Shown piece after piece: positions 26,584 to 35,512 of a stretch of 64,000 bases of DNA. Position 1 is the stretch's first letter; each line of letters starts with the position of its first letter. The notes under the pieces were generated by a model. It worked only from the letters and a program-made list of their open reading frames with translations, ran no database searches and was not told the origin of the DNA. A program made the position numbers and the translations under genes. The DNA comes from UBA285 sp049970695 (GTDB lineage Archaea; Thermoproteota; Thermoprotei_A; Sulfolobales; Desulfurococcaceae), in contig JBMFML010000003.1 of assembly GCA_049970695.1 (NCBI GenBank), positions 71,954 to 135,953 on the forward strand. Reading direction: 5' to 3'.

Positions 26584-28536
26584 TTGGCCGAAATAAAGTA
26601 TAGAGCCTTATTCGTAGATGTTGCTAGTAGGAGTTACTGGATTGAGGAATACGACATTAGCAACGTGCACGGACCCGTCGAGCTCGGCGTTAAGCTTCAC
26701 CTAGAGAGGTTTGAGTCATGGAGAAAGCCCATCTATCATCCCGACAACGCTCTTGTACTCGGATCAGGGCTATTTGCAGGGTCTAGGCTTTACGGATCTC
26801 ACAGGTTTATAGCCGTATTCAGGAGCCCCTTAACCACTGGGTTGCACGTCTCAGCACTTGGTGGTGCTGCTTATCAATTTAACGTCAATGCACACGCCAT
26901 AGTCGTTACTGGACAAAACCCAACACCTACCATCGTGAAAATCTTTGATAGTGGAAGTGGCAACCCATCTGTAGAGTTCCACGAAATTAAGCTAGACAAG
27001 CTTATTGAGGTCTGGAGGGGGTATGGAGGGTTTAAAGGCGTCTACGCGCTTCAACAATACTTGAGTGAAGTCTTTAGAGACTTTTACGAGAAGTACCCAA
27101 GCAGGAGCATACTGGTAGGACCTGGTTCCCTCTACACTAATACTGGAGCACTCGTCTCAATAACGCTCATTAAAGGAAAAATGGATTTTGGAAGCGAAGA
27201 CTTTGCAGCGCGTGGTGGTGGTGGAAGCGTTCTCTTAAGAGCACACAACGTCGCTGCAATAACGTATGGGGGTCTTTTCAATAGAGGCTCCAAACTACCA
27301 CCCGAACTAACTGACACGACATTCCTCAACAAGATCTCTGAAGAAGTTTTTGGGAAGCCCTACCACCAGGTCGTCATAGAAAAAGGCGTGAAGTACAGGT
27401 ACGATCCAAAGGCAAATACTGGCGGAACACTAGGAGGAAATTACCCACACCTGGGAGTCACCACTCCCATGCTAAACTGGAACTCCATATACTTGAGTAA
27501 AGATGCGCGACAGCGCCTACACGGGCTAATCATGAAGTACATTTGGGAGCCATTCAACAAGGAGGCCATTGAAACAAGAAGTTGGAAAACTTGCGGAGAG
27601 CCCTGCCCGCTTGCGTGTAAAAAAGTAAGGCTCGGTAAATACAAGTCGGACTACGAGCCATACAACGGACTAGGGCCATTCATAGGCATCTTTGACATAC
27701 ACCAAGCCGAGAAGGTTGTCGAATTAGCAGATGCTTATGGCATAGATGCAATTGAACTAGGCTACATCATTGGGTTTATCTTTGAGTGCGTTGCGCGAGG
27801 CCTCTTAAAACCCGAGGAAATCGGGATATCGGGCACACCTATACTAGATCCCCAAAGAATAAGTCCGGAGTCTTCTCAACACAACGCCAAGTTGGCAGCT
27901 GAGCTAATTGAGAAATTGGCGTTCGGCGTAAATCCACTCCTGAGGCTAATTGCTGAGAGGGGCATCAGAGACGCCGCAAAAATACTAGACGTGCTTTACA
28001 AGGAGAGGGCCGAGGCGGCAGGAATAAGGTTCAGCGACATACCAGTATACGCTGCCTTTGGCGAACGTGGGCACATAACTCCTAACTACTATTGGACCCC
28101 GGGACTAGTTGCACCGCTTTACGTGCTTGGCAAGTACTGGACTGTTTACTCCGGTCTCTTCGTAGAACCAGAGGAGTTCGCGGTTAAGTGCTACGAAAGG
28201 GCCTTATTTGAGCTCATGATCGAGAACGCCGGATTCTGCAGGTTCCACAGGGGTTGGGCTGAGCAATTGCTACCTAAGCTTTATGAAGACGTCTTCGGTA
28301 TTAAAGAGCCTCTAAAGAGAGCTGCCGAGGTATACAGGCTAATTGCTAGATACCAAGAACTCGCCGGGGCTATGCCTCATCCGTGGGACTCTACCAGAAT
28401 AATAGACTTTGTGGCTTCGGCCTCGAGAGAATATGGAAACAGCAAGTGGGCTGAAGCTTTCGAGAAGAGCAAGCAAGAAACCGCAATAGAGTGGTGGAGC
28501 AGATTTTACAAGAAGTTTAAAGAGCTGGCATTCTAA
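26584..28536 (+). CDS. gor: Glyceraldehyde-3-phosphate:ferredoxin oxidoreductase (tungsten GAPOR)
   Basis: GAPOR oxidises glyceraldehyde 3-phosphate to 3-phosphoglycerate and reduces ferredoxin in the modified Embden-Meyerhof pathway of archaea. The protein belongs to the aldehyde ferredoxin oxidoreductase family and resembles Pyrococcus GAPOR along its length: GSHRFIAVFRSPL, ALGGAAYQF, RGGGGSVLLRAHNV, NTGGTLGGNYP and CGEPCPLACKKV. With a late Cys in NAGFCRFHRGWAEQ, the last motif supplies the [4Fe-4S] ligands. TTG 26584 is chosen because GGGTG lies six bases before it. TTTAAAAG near 26542-26549 is a fitting TATA box. The tungsten pterin comes from genes like those at 1-4.5 kb. Confidence 0.9.
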   Translation: MAEIKYRALFVDVASRSYWIEEYDISNVHGPVELGVKLHLERFESWRKPIYHPDNALVLGSGLFAGSRLYGSHRFIAVFRSPLTTGLHVSALGGAAYQFNVNAHAIVVTGQNPTPTIVKIFDSGSGNPSVEFHEIKLDKLIEVWRGYGGFKGVYALQQYLSEVFRDFYEKYPSRSILVGPGSLYTNTGALVSITLIKGKMDFGSEDFAARGGGGSVLLRAHNVAAITYGGLFNRGSKLPPELTDTTFLNKISEEVFGKPYHQVVIEKGVKYRYDPKANTGGTLGGNYPHLGVTTPMLNWNSIYLSKDARQRLHGLIMKYIWEPFNKEAIETRSWKTCGEPCPLACKKVRLGKYKSDYEPYNGLGPFIGIFDIHQAEKVVELADAYGIDAIELGYIIGFIFECVARGLLKPEEIGISGTPILDPQRISPESSQHNAKLAAELIEKLAFGVNPLLRLIAERGIRDAAKILDVLYKERAEAAGIRFSDIPVYAAFGERGHITPNYYWTPGLVAPLYVLGKYWTVYSGLFVEPEEFAVKCYERALFELMIENAGFCRFHRGWAEQLLPKLYEDVFGIKEPLKRAAEVYRLIARYQELAGAMPHPWDSTRIIDFVASASREYGNSKWAEAFEKSKQETAIEWWSRFYKKFKELAF

Positions 28537-28573
28537 TCTCGGGCTAAGCTAAAATCCTACTACTAATCGGCTA

Positions 28574-30391
28574 CTACGCTGTAATAGTCTTTGCAAGCCC
28601 GGGTGGCGTATCTACTGGAAGGTTCTTTATAGCCCCGAGATGGTATGCCAATAGCTGAAGTGCTACTGCAGCGACTATTGGATAGAGGTGCCTTGGAACC
28701 CGCGGCACCTCTATACTTGTATACTTAGTTTTTTGAGTTTCCAGCTCTATAGCAATGGTCCTTACGTTCCGGTGCTCGAGCTCTTTCAACACCCTTATAT
28801 ATAGTGGCTGTGCAACTTCCTCGTAAGGCTCTATTAGTATTACAGGGAACCTCGGATTTACTATGGAAAGCGGCCCGTGCCTTAATTCACCGAGCTGTAT
28901 TCCTTCGGCATGTATTAGTGCTGCTTCTTTAAGCTTTAACGCGCCTTCAATTGCTATTGGATGCGTTATGCCACTACTCACTACATAGGCATTTTCGACG
29001 TCTTTAATTTCCTGCGATATCAGCGTGATTTTGTTCTCGAGCATAGGTATGAGCTCTCTTAGTGTTTTTGCTGTTGCCCTTATTTGCTCGACCACCCCCC
29101 AGTATTCCTTGCTAGTTACTCTCCCAGAGTACATGCCGGTGTAGCTAGCTAACATTAGTAGAGCTGCCAGTGTCGAAGAGAAGGTCTTTGTTGCTGGAAC
29201 GGCCATTTCGGGCCCTGCTCCAACTGGTAGGTAGACGTTTGATTCTAGCGCTAATCTCGACCCCACATTGTTGACCACGCCGACAATGACTGCTCCACGT
29301 TGCTTAGCCTGCTTGACACTGGCGATTACATCGAAGGTTTCACCGCTTTGGCTTATGGCTATTATCACTGTTCCGGTAGTTACGTTTTCGAGCACAGAGT
29401 AGGGAAACTCCGCGGCTGATACAGGTATTATGACGCGGCCTGCGAGCTCGCTGAAATAGTAAGTTGCAACCATTGCTGCGTGCAGGCTTGTACCAGTGCC
29501 TATAGCGTACACTTCTTTAGCTCCATGCACAATCATTGCTGCTAGCCTGAGGTACTTTTCCATTATCGAGTGAGTAGTGTTTATGAGTGCGCTGGGTGTT
29601 TCATATATTTCCTTGATCATGTAGTGTGGATATCCGCCTTTATCAACGTACTCAGGGGGGTACTTTACTCTCTTGGCTTGCAGAGATTCTAAGCTCAGCC
29701 TTTCCCCTGTTTTTACGTCGTAGAGCTCTATAGCATTCGTCGACACTATGCCGATGGTGTAGTCATTTAATACATAGGCTGTTTCGGCGAAGCCGCTTAG
29801 GGATGGTATGTCGCTTGATAAGTACACACAAGAGTTTCCAATGCCAATTACGAGGGGCTGTCCGTGCTGAATTACGTAAATGCTTCCATCCATTGCGTTT
29901 AAAAAGGCGAGTGCGTAGTTACCTTCAAGTCTTCTCGCAACTTCCAGAAGGCTCCTCAGAGCATCGTAGCCGCTTTTGAGGTACTCCTCTAGTAGGTGCA
30001 CGGAGACTTCAGTATCTGTTCTAGAAGCAAAAGCGTGACCTTTCTTCTCGAGCAGGCTTTTTACCTCCTCGTAGTTGTCTATTATGCCATCGCCTACGAC
30101 AGCTATTTTCTTGTTGCAGTCTAGAAGGGGGTGTGTGTTTTCGTAAACAGGCCAGCCCCTGCTGGCATATCTAACATGGCCGAGCGCCACGGTGGAGTCT
30201 ATATTGACTAGGTCCACGGTCTTTGAAACATTTAGTAGGTGTCCAGGCGCTTTTCGAACTTCTATGGAGCCTCCACGCAAAATGGCTACTCCAGCACCGT
30301 CGTATCCCCTGTACATTAGTCTCCTAAGCCCCTCGAGGATGGCGCCTTGTGGTATGTTAGTAGTACACAAAGCCGCGAAAATTCCGCCCAA
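28574..30391 (-). CDS. GlmS-like protein with a degenerate glutaminase site
   Basis: The overall layout is glutamine:fructose-6-phosphate aminotransferase: an N-terminal Ntn glutaminase domain (1-235) and two SIS isomerase domains. The isomerase residues look intact (GTGTSLHAAM, ISQSGETFD, AEGIQLGELRHGPL, C-terminal PGLAKTITA). The glutaminase site is not. The start codon is TTG, and the next codon is GGC, so the protein begins Met-Gly-Gly-Ile-Phe in place of Met-Cys-Gly-Ile. The oxyanion Asn is Asp (VVGDGIIDNY), and the THG motif reads SRG. Arg of GHVRYASRG and Asp of RTDTEV, which bind glutamine, remain. TGA lies three codons upstream, so no other start is possible. It may use free ammonia or act only as a sugar-phosphate isomerase. 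Confidence 0.88.
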   Translation of the reverse strand: MGGIFAALCTTNIPQGAILEGLRRLMYRGYDGAGVAILRGGSIEVRKAPGHLLNVSKTVDLVNIDSTVALGHVRYASRGWPVYENTHPLLDCNKKIAVVGDGIIDNYEEVKSLLEKKGHAFASRTDTEVSVHLLEEYLKSGYDALRSLLEVARRLEGNYALAFLNAMDGSIYVIQHGQPLVIGIGNSCVYLSSDIPSLSGFAETAYVLNDYTIGIVSTNAIELYDVKTGERLSLESLQAKRVKYPPEYVDKGGYPHYMIKEIYETPSALINTTHSIMEKYLRLAAMIVHGAKEVYAIGTGTSLHAAMVATYYFSELAGRVIIPVSAAEFPYSVLENVTTGTVIIAISQSGETFDVIASVKQAKQRGAVIVGVVNNVGSRLALESNVYLPVGAGPEMAVPATKTFSSTLAALLMLASYTGMYSGRVTSKEYWGVVEQIRATAKTLRELIPMLENKITLISQEIKDVENAYVVSSGITHPIAIEGALKLKEAALIHAEGIQLGELRHGPLSIVNPRFPVILIEPYEEVAQPLYIRVLKELEHRNVRTIAIELETQKTKYTSIEVPRVPRHLYPIVAAVALQLLAYHLGAIKNLPVDTPPGLAKTITA

Positions 30392-30602
30392 TTTCCTTCA
30401 CCAAGTAGCCATTTTAGGGTTATTTACAAGCACTTAAAAGACCCGGCTACCGGAACCTGCTTGCCGCTCTCGTAACGCTTAAAGGAGTAAAAGGGTCTAT
30501 GGAGCCGTCGAACAAAGCACTGAGGCTGAATGCTAGCGGATTTCCGTACAGACTAAGCCACATAGGCACTATTGGGGGCTCCCTGCTTCTGTTTTGGACT
30601 AA

Positions 30603-30959
30603 CTATTGCATGCCCTTCCTGAGCTTGAAAGACTCTATGATTTCTAGTAGCAAGACGAAAAGTGATATAGCTATCGATATGGCCGGTACGTACACCACTA
30701 GCAAGTGGAATTGTTCCACGCCAACAGCAGCCATATTTGTATAAAGAAGCCTAGTATTGTTCACAGGACTGAATTTTATTGCGCTACTAAGGGTTTTTAC
30801 GGCAGGTGGCTCGTATACTTTAGTAGTATCGGTTGCTGTTCCCGAGGTCCAAGTTTCGAGTTTTGTCCAGGCTAAGATTAGTGCTACAACCACGGGGATC
30901 AATACTATTGCTGCAGTTACTTTTTTAGACTCAGCCTTTGGGGCTCGATCACCGCTCAC
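30603..30959 (-). CDS. Membrane protein with two helices, unknown function
   Basis: A 118-residue protein with a short basic N-terminus, a first helix (AAIVLIPVVVALILAW), a Thr/Ser-rich outer segment of about 50 residues, a second helix (LLVVYVPAISIAISLFVLLL) and a basic tail. The layout N-in/C-in with an external loop fits an archaeal surface-anchored protein. I do not recognise a family. An opposite-strand frame at 30499-30744 overlaps its 3' part and is less convincing. The stretch 30400-30600 between it and the GlmS-like gene contains only the glmS promoter (TTTTAAG near 30434). Confidence 0.55.
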   Translation of the reverse strand: MSGDRAPKAESKKVTAAIVLIPVVVALILAWTKLETWTSGTATDTTKVYEPPAVKTLSSAIKFSPVNNTRLLYTNMAAVGVEQFHLLVVYVPAISIAISLFVLLLEIIESFKLRKGMQ

Positions 30960-31008
30960 TGGTAATACCGGTCATCACTTCTAAGTAATAGTATGTACTG
31001 CTCTCTTT

Positions 31009-31302
31009 TTAATACTCTTTGTCCTCAGGAGCCTCGACTACTTTCAATTGCCCGCTTGAACCACGTTTTTTAGCGAAATCGATGTAAGTAACTATGATTT
31101 TTAATGATTGGCGGGCTTCCTCCTCGAAATAGCACTTCGAGGAGACTGATTTGCTGTTAAAGAGCTCTAAAATAAGCCTAACAAACCCTTTCCTATCGCA
31201 ATTTTCTAACTTAACGTTGAGTGCTAGTCCTATCATTGCTAGTGCTTCTAGGTACTTTAATTCGCAGTCACTATAACATGTAATGTACTGCTCGAGGCTC
31301 AA
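31009..31302 (-). CDS. Conserved-looking small protein, unknown function
   Basis: A soluble, mostly helical protein of about 97 residues with four Cys (CYSDC, ENC, KCYF) and a charged C-terminal tail. TTG 31302 follows GGTG by six bases, a good start by the rules of this genome. An upstream GTG pair is part of that site. It is divergent from the ESCRT-III gene, which starts 79 bases away. I do not recognise it. Confidence 0.55.
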   Translation of the reverse strand: MSLEQYITCYSDCELKYLEALAMIGLALNVKLENCDRKGFVRLILELFNSKSVSSKCYFEEEARQSLKIIVTYIDFAKKRGSSGQLKVVEAPEDKEY

Positions 31303-31381
31303 TGGGGGCACCACGAACTGCTCAGTGGCCCTACTCCTTAAAAGCTTGTAACCGTGGCATCACCCCTTCGGGGCATAGGGT

Positions 31382-32008
31382 ATGGCGTGGAAGCGCGAAG
31401 AGACTATTGGCGAGAAGATAAAGAAGCTATTTACGAACGAGCAGGAATCGCTTGAAAAGAGAGCTATTGTAGCGCAGTACAGGCTAAAGACGGCGATGGG
31501 CAGAATTGCCAACTACATCGAGAAGCTCTCGGAGAGGGACAAAGTGCTCTTCGAAAACATCGTTGACGCCCTCATGAAGAGAGATGAAGTCCGCGCGAAG
31601 ATGTACGCAAGAGAAGTTGCTGAAATTAGGAAGATAAGTAAGCAGCTACTAACGGTGCAGTATGCCCTTGAGCACGCTGCACTAAAGCTGGAGACCTTCA
31701 TAATCTATGGAGGCGCTATCAACGAGGTCGCTCCAGTACTAGGCATACTTAAAGAAGCACTTGGAATAGTCAAGAACATTGCGCCGGATGTTTGGATAGA
31801 CCTCCAAGTTGCAGTCAGAGATCTCGAAGCTGCAATAGGTGCTGGCATAGTAGACCTCACAGTAGACGTAACTGCTGGAATGGACAGCGAGGCCAAGAAA
31901 GTACTCGAAGAAGCTAAGATTGTGGCTGAGCAGAAGATGAGAGAGAAGTTTGCAGAACTACCAAAGGCAGTACTTACACCAGAAGCAGAAGCAAAGGCGT
32001 CTGCTTAA
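31382..32008 (+). CDS. ESCRT-III family protein (CdvB paralogue)
   Basis: A 208-residue Snf7-type protein. The N-terminal half is strongly basic (KREETIGEKIKKLF), followed by helical segments (VAQYRLKTAMGRIANYIEKL and KMYAREVAEIRKISKQLL), as in the CdvB1/B2/B3 paralogues of Sulfolobus. It ends in an acidic and Ala-rich tail without the winged helix of CdvB. Such paralogues build the constricting filament in division or drive vesicle release. A TATA-like CTTAAAAG sits near 31336, so it is transcribed alone. Confidence 0.88.
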   Translation: MAWKREETIGEKIKKLFTNEQESLEKRAIVAQYRLKTAMGRIANYIEKLSERDKVLFENIVDALMKRDEVRAKMYAREVAEIRKISKQLLTVQYALEHAALKLETFIIYGGAINEVAPVLGILKEALGIVKNIAPDVWIDLQVAVRDLEAAIGAGIVDLTVDVTAGMDSEAKKVLEEAKIVAEQKMREKFAELPKAVLTPEAEAKASA

Positions 32009-32015
32009 AGACTCT

Positions 32016-32534
32016 CTAGAGTCTTTTAACGAGGCTTTCAATGTAAGGGGCCAGCCTGGTTTCAACTATTTTTTCGAGTACGCCTAGAACGGCGCGCAAT
32101 ACTTCTCTCGCACTCGTTAAACCCGCGACGTCCTTAATCTCGGTTTCGATTTTAATGCCTCTTCCACGAGCTTTTAGTATGCTAGTAGAAACCGATATGT
32201 ACGCCTCTCGCGTCTTAACTGAAACCTCAGGCTTCTCGCTATCAATGATTATTGCCGTGTACTCAGGCTTGCTTCTCATTAGTATCACTTCACTTCCAAC
32301 TCTGTACACGTAGGTGTAAGGCGCAAGAGCGAGTGCATTCTTCTCGGATAGCTCTACTTTGCTGGCAATTAATGCAATTGTGCTAGATACCCTTTCTAAG
32401 AGCTTTATTAAGCGGGCTACGAGGCTTGCAGTCTTCTCATCTAACTTACCTTCTGAGACGAGTCCTCTTAGCAATGCTACTGCGTGTTTAATCAAGCTTA
32501 CTCCGTGTTCGAAGTGGCTTACTGCTCGTGACAA
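32016..32534 (-). CDS. Crenarchaeal protein of unknown function
   Basis: A 172-residue soluble protein. The first 65 residues are two amphipathic helices (SLIKHAVALLRGLVSEGKL, ASLVARLIKLLERVSS), the middle is strand-rich (YRVGSEVILMRSKPEYTAIII) and the end is helical again. TTG 32534 follows GGTG by seven bases. It is convergent with the ESCRT-III paralogue, eight bases apart. I do not recognise a family. A link to ESCRT-III is suggested only by position. Confidence 0.6.
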   Translation of the reverse strand: MSRAVSHFEHGVSLIKHAVALLRGLVSEGKLDEKTASLVARLIKLLERVSSTIALIASKVELSEKNALALAPYTYVYRVGSEVILMRSKPEYTAIIIDSEKPEVSVKTREAYISVSTSILKARGRGIKIETEIKDVAGLTSAREVLRAVLGVLEKIVETRLAPYIESLVKRL

Positions 32535-32561
32535 TTCTAAGCACCTTTCCCTAGGAGAAAT

Positions 32562-33569
32562 TTACCACAGCTTATAAATTTCGTCGATAATGTCTTCATC
32601 GATTACTACTTGATGTCCCGAAGTCTTTTGAAGAACGACTTCTCCATGGCCTTTCTCAACAAAGCCTACATGGCTATAGCGCACTTTAAGCCTCTCTAGT
32701 GCGTTTTCAAAGTCGCTCTTATTGGTTAGCGGGACAGTCGCTATAATGCAGCCACTACTTAGAGATTTCAGCGGGTCTATTCCCATAGATGATGTTATCT
32801 CCTTTACTTCCTGCTCGAGAATGTCTAGTAAGCTTTTCTCATTTACTCTAATTCTTTTTCTGCTAGCTACAGCCACTTCGCGAATGGCTTGGAGCACTCC
32901 GCCTTCCGTGGCATCGTGCATTGCACTTACATATTCTCGTATAGCAAGTGCCGTTTTCACAACGCTTATCTCGTAAACGAAGTTCTTTGCCCTTTCAATA
33001 ACGTCCTTACTAACTCCCCGTTCCAGTAGTACTTTTTCAAAATCCCACGCAATTATCCCAACACTTTCCCCCGCAATCCTTCCAATGACGTAAACTAGCT
33101 CGTCTTCTCTAGCACCACTTGTCGTGATAATTCTCCTGGAAGCGTATCCGGCAGCAGTCATTGATATTATTGGTCTACTAAGCCCTGGCGTGACTTCTGT
33201 GTGTCCACCTACCACTACTCCTCCAATTTCGCGGAGGGCTTGAGCCATATCCCTAAACAGCTCTTCTATTTCAGCCTCACCATACGTTACAGGCAGTAAA
33301 ATAACTGGAAGAAACCACCGTGGCCTAACGCCTCTTACAGCCACGTCATTTGCCGCTACGTGGACTGCAAGATAGCCGGCTTTTTTCACGCCAGTAGTTA
33401 TAGGATCAGAATGCACTACTAAGAACCCGTCAGCGAGTCTCACGATTGCTGCATCTTCACCCATCGCCGGCCCCACAATTACATCAATGTCTCTTGTTGG
33501 AAGAAGCGCGAGCAACTTGTCCATGCGTTTCCATTCGAGTTTTCCAGTTTTAGTTAGAGACTTTGACAT
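32562..33569 (-). CDS. AIR synthase/HypE-related ATP-binding protein
   Basis: A PurM-fold protein of about 335 residues of the HypE-like group. The motifs MGEDAAIV, HVAANDVAVRG, VVGGHTEVTPG and MHDATEGGVLQAI are typical. The C-terminal Cys tail PRIC of true HypE is missing, so it is not the hydrogenase protein and its substrate is unknown. The frame is open to 33695, but that part overlaps the zinc-finger gene. ATG 33569 (MSKSLTKTGKLEW) agrees with family N-termini and overlaps the zinc-finger gene by 20 bases. Confidence 0.82.
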   Translation of the reverse strand: MSKSLTKTGKLEWKRMDKLLALLPTRDIDVIVGPAMGEDAAIVRLADGFLVVHSDPITTGVKKAGYLAVHVAANDVAVRGVRPRWFLPVILLPVTYGEAEIEELFRDMAQALREIGGVVVGGHTEVTPGLSRPIISMTAAGYASRRIITTSGAREDELVYVIGRIAGESVGIIAWDFEKVLLERGVSKDVIERAKNFVYEISVVKTALAIREYVSAMHDATEGGVLQAIREVAVASRKRIRVNEKSLLDILEQEVKEITSSMGIDPLKSLSSGCIIATVPLTNKSDFENALERLKVRYSHVGFVEKGHGEVVLQKTSGHQVVIDEDIIDEIYKLW

Positions 33570-33870
33570 TACTAGCCCCGCTTTTCCTATAGCACTCAAT
33601 GCAGATATATTCGATGGGCGATACTTGTACCAAGCACTGCTCGCAGCCCAGTCGACCACAGTACTTGCAGATTCCGACTGACAAGTAGTTTCCACAGAGT
33701 TGGCAAATGGCGTCTCTGCAAATAATGCAGTACTGCTTATCGGCTACGTAGTGCTTCCTACAGACTCTTCTACCACACATTCTGCACTTTTCTTCGGCAA
33801 CGCGTTCTCCACAAATTTCACAATAAAGAACTGCACGGCCCTCCTCGGATTTCTGCCCACTACTAGTCAA
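33550..33870 (-). CDS. Cys-rich zinc-finger protein (B-box-like)
   Basis: A 106-residue protein with about 18 Cys in repeated CxxC pairs: CEICG, CRMCGRRVC, CIICRDAICQLCG, CKYCGRLGCEQC, CIECYR. Spacing resembles several small zinc-binding modules of the B-box or treble-clef type, so RNA or protein binding is likely. It overlaps the TatD-like gene by four bases upstream and the AIR-synthase-like gene downstream, so the three form a coupled operon. Confidence 0.75.
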   Translation of the reverse strand: MTSSGQKSEEGRAVLYCEICGERVAEEKCRMCGRRVCRKHYVADKQYCIICRDAICQLCGNYLSVGICKYCGRLGCEQCLVQVSPIEYICIECYRKSGASNVKVSN

Positions 33871-34715
33871 GGTGGTTCAACTCCAAAGTACTTAACTACG
33901 TTGTCTACTAGAATTTTGTAAGCGTAGTCTTCAGTCAACAGACCTCTGCTAACATGGCTCGATACGACTCTCGGTATTTCCCATGGATACGCTGACGCTC
34001 CAGGTCTAGTTGGATCGTCGAGGAAATCTGACTCCACCATGCACTTCTGTGCCTTGAGAGACACGTATTTCTCATCGAACTGCTTGATGGGAGCAGTAAA
34101 TAGAAGCCCCAGTTCCTCAGCCCACTTAGCAGTTTCTAGGTTTGCATGATGTATTATGACCTTCGATGCATCGAGTTTGAGCGCGTCGACTAAGAGCTTG
34201 ATGGAATATGCGGTAGCGTAACCACCCTGCTCTAAGTGCAGTTGCACCAAAGCACCCAAGTCCTTCGCGAGTATGAGAGAGCGCATCATTACTACTTCTG
34301 CAAGTATAGCTCTTTCCGGCGATGTTGAGTAATGGGGGCGGCCTACCTCGCCTATACCCTGAATTAAGCCCTCCTTGAATGCCGTCTCGAGCAATTTGAG
34401 TACTTCCTCCAACAATTGAAATGCCCTCTCGCCTCTGAGCCCTTGCCTATAGTAGTGCTCGATTTCTGCTGGATGAACTCCCATGAAGGCTGCTACTTTG
34501 AGACCCTCGCTTTTAACTTTGCGGACATCTTCGACGAGCACGTTCAGCACCTTCTTGTAGGAATCTATTGTTGGTTCGGTAAAGCCATAGTGATAGGGTG
34601 GTAGAGCAACGATTGCCATAAACCAGCCTCCTTCTCTCTTAAATCTCCTAGCCACTTTTTCGGCCCCAACGCCTCTGAGAGAGTTGACATGCAGGTGTGC
34701 ATCACTAAATAGCAT
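33867..34715 (-). CDS. TatD-related metal-dependent hydrolase
   Basis: A TIM-barrel amidohydrolase of 282 residues. The first metal motif is DAHLHV, a carboxylate lies in IGEVGRPHYS, and metal-binding His are in QLHLEQ and IIHHANLE. The late Asp is in VESDFLDDPTRPG. TatD enzymes are 3'-5' DNA exonucleases, but many archaeal relatives are uncharacterised. It is the first gene of the minus-strand operon TatD-zinc finger-AIR synthase, and it is divergent from the gene at 34781. Confidence 0.82.
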   Translation of the reverse strand: MLFSDAHLHVNSLRGVGAEKVARRFKREGGWFMAIVALPPYHYGFTEPTIDSYKKVLNVLVEDVRKVKSEGLKVAAFMGVHPAEIEHYYRQGLRGERAFQLLEEVLKLLETAFKEGLIQGIGEVGRPHYSTSPERAILAEVVMMRSLILAKDLGALVQLHLEQGGYATAYSIKLLVDALKLDASKVIIHHANLETAKWAEELGLLFTAPIKQFDEKYVSLKAQKCMVESDFLDDPTRPGASAYPWEIPRVVSSHVSRGLLTEDYAYKILVDNVVKYFGVEPP

Positions 34716-34780
34716 AAATACCCCTAGTGGAGCAGTCGGCCTTTCCTAAATATATTGCACTATTTGAAATTAGACACTGG

Positions 34781-35512
34781 ATGGCGAGCTTGAACGAATC
34801 TCAGCCCAAGCCCGTGTCTTTTAAAGAGATACTAGTTCGTGTACCAGAAGAGCTCTACAGTAAGCTTGAAGAAGAAAGGCTGAAACAGGGTTTTGGCTCG
34901 ATTTCCGACTACCTGCTACACTTAATTGCATTATTTGCTACGGCTAGAGAAAAGCCCACGGAAAAGGAGCTGGTGAGCGAGCACATAGAGAAATTGCGTG
35001 CAAGAATTGAGAGATTTGTTCAAGACGAGCTTAATAAAAGGCTTGAAGTCGTTGAAGTTCTTAAGAGGCGCATAATCGAACTCAGCGAAAAAGTTGACTC
35101 TCTTGAGCAGAGGATTAGCAAGATAGAAACTCAAGTCAAGGCTAGCGAGGCAAAACCGAGAGAGGCCCCCACCCCGCGAAAGACCGCCATTGAGAGGCTA
35201 AGAGAAGAAAAGGTTCTTTTCGAGAGCTCGCTACCACCCAGAATTCAGAGAGATAGGCTTTTCGCGTACTTAGAAAGGGCAGGTGCTGTTGTTATTAAGC
35301 TAAGCAGAGAAAGAGTCGCGGTTGACAGCGAGTTCTGGCTAAACTTTAAAGAAAAACTTTTTAATGAAGTCCGCAGCAACAATGAAGAAGATTTGCGAGC
35401 CATTCTCGGGGACAAGGGATACGAACTCTGGAAGGCCCTATATAATGACAACCTAATTATATATGACACAAAGCTCAAGAAGTGGAAGCCTCTTCGAGGC
35501 GAGCTACCATAG
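34781..35512 (+). CDS. Ribbon-helix-helix-like coiled-coil protein
   Basis: A 243-residue protein. Residues 15-50 look like a ribbon-helix-helix unit (EILVRVPEELYSKLEEERL, then GFGSISDYLLHLI). A long coiled coil follows (VLKRRIIELSEKVDSLEQRISKIE), and the last 100 residues form a separate mixed domain that ends in WKPLRGELP. ATG 34781 is preferred because TAAATATA at 34747-34754 gives a start of transcription near 34772. GTG 34727 is upstream of that. It is probably a DNA-binding regulator or structural protein. It abuts the next gene without a gap. Confidence 0.65.
   Translation: MASLNESQPKPVSFKEILVRVPEELYSKLEEERLKQGFGSISDYLLHLIALFATAREKPTEKELVSEHIEKLRARIERFVQDELNKRLEVVEVLKRRIIELSEKVDSLEQRISKIETQVKASEAKPREAPTPRKTAIERLREEKVLFESSLPPRIQRDRLFAYLERAGAVVIKLSRERVAVDSEFWLNFKEKLFNEVRSNNEEDLRAILGDKGYELWKALYNDNLIIYDTKLKKWKPLRGELP

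Noticed and set aside
30499..30744. 81-codon open frame on the plus strand
   Set aside because: Its second half is antisense to the two-helix membrane protein at 30603-30959, which has the better composition. The first half is not conserved-looking.
31361..31380. CCCC-TTCG-GGG hairpin before the ESCRT-III start
   Set aside because: The predicted transcription start lies inside it, so the hairpin would probably not form in the mRNA.
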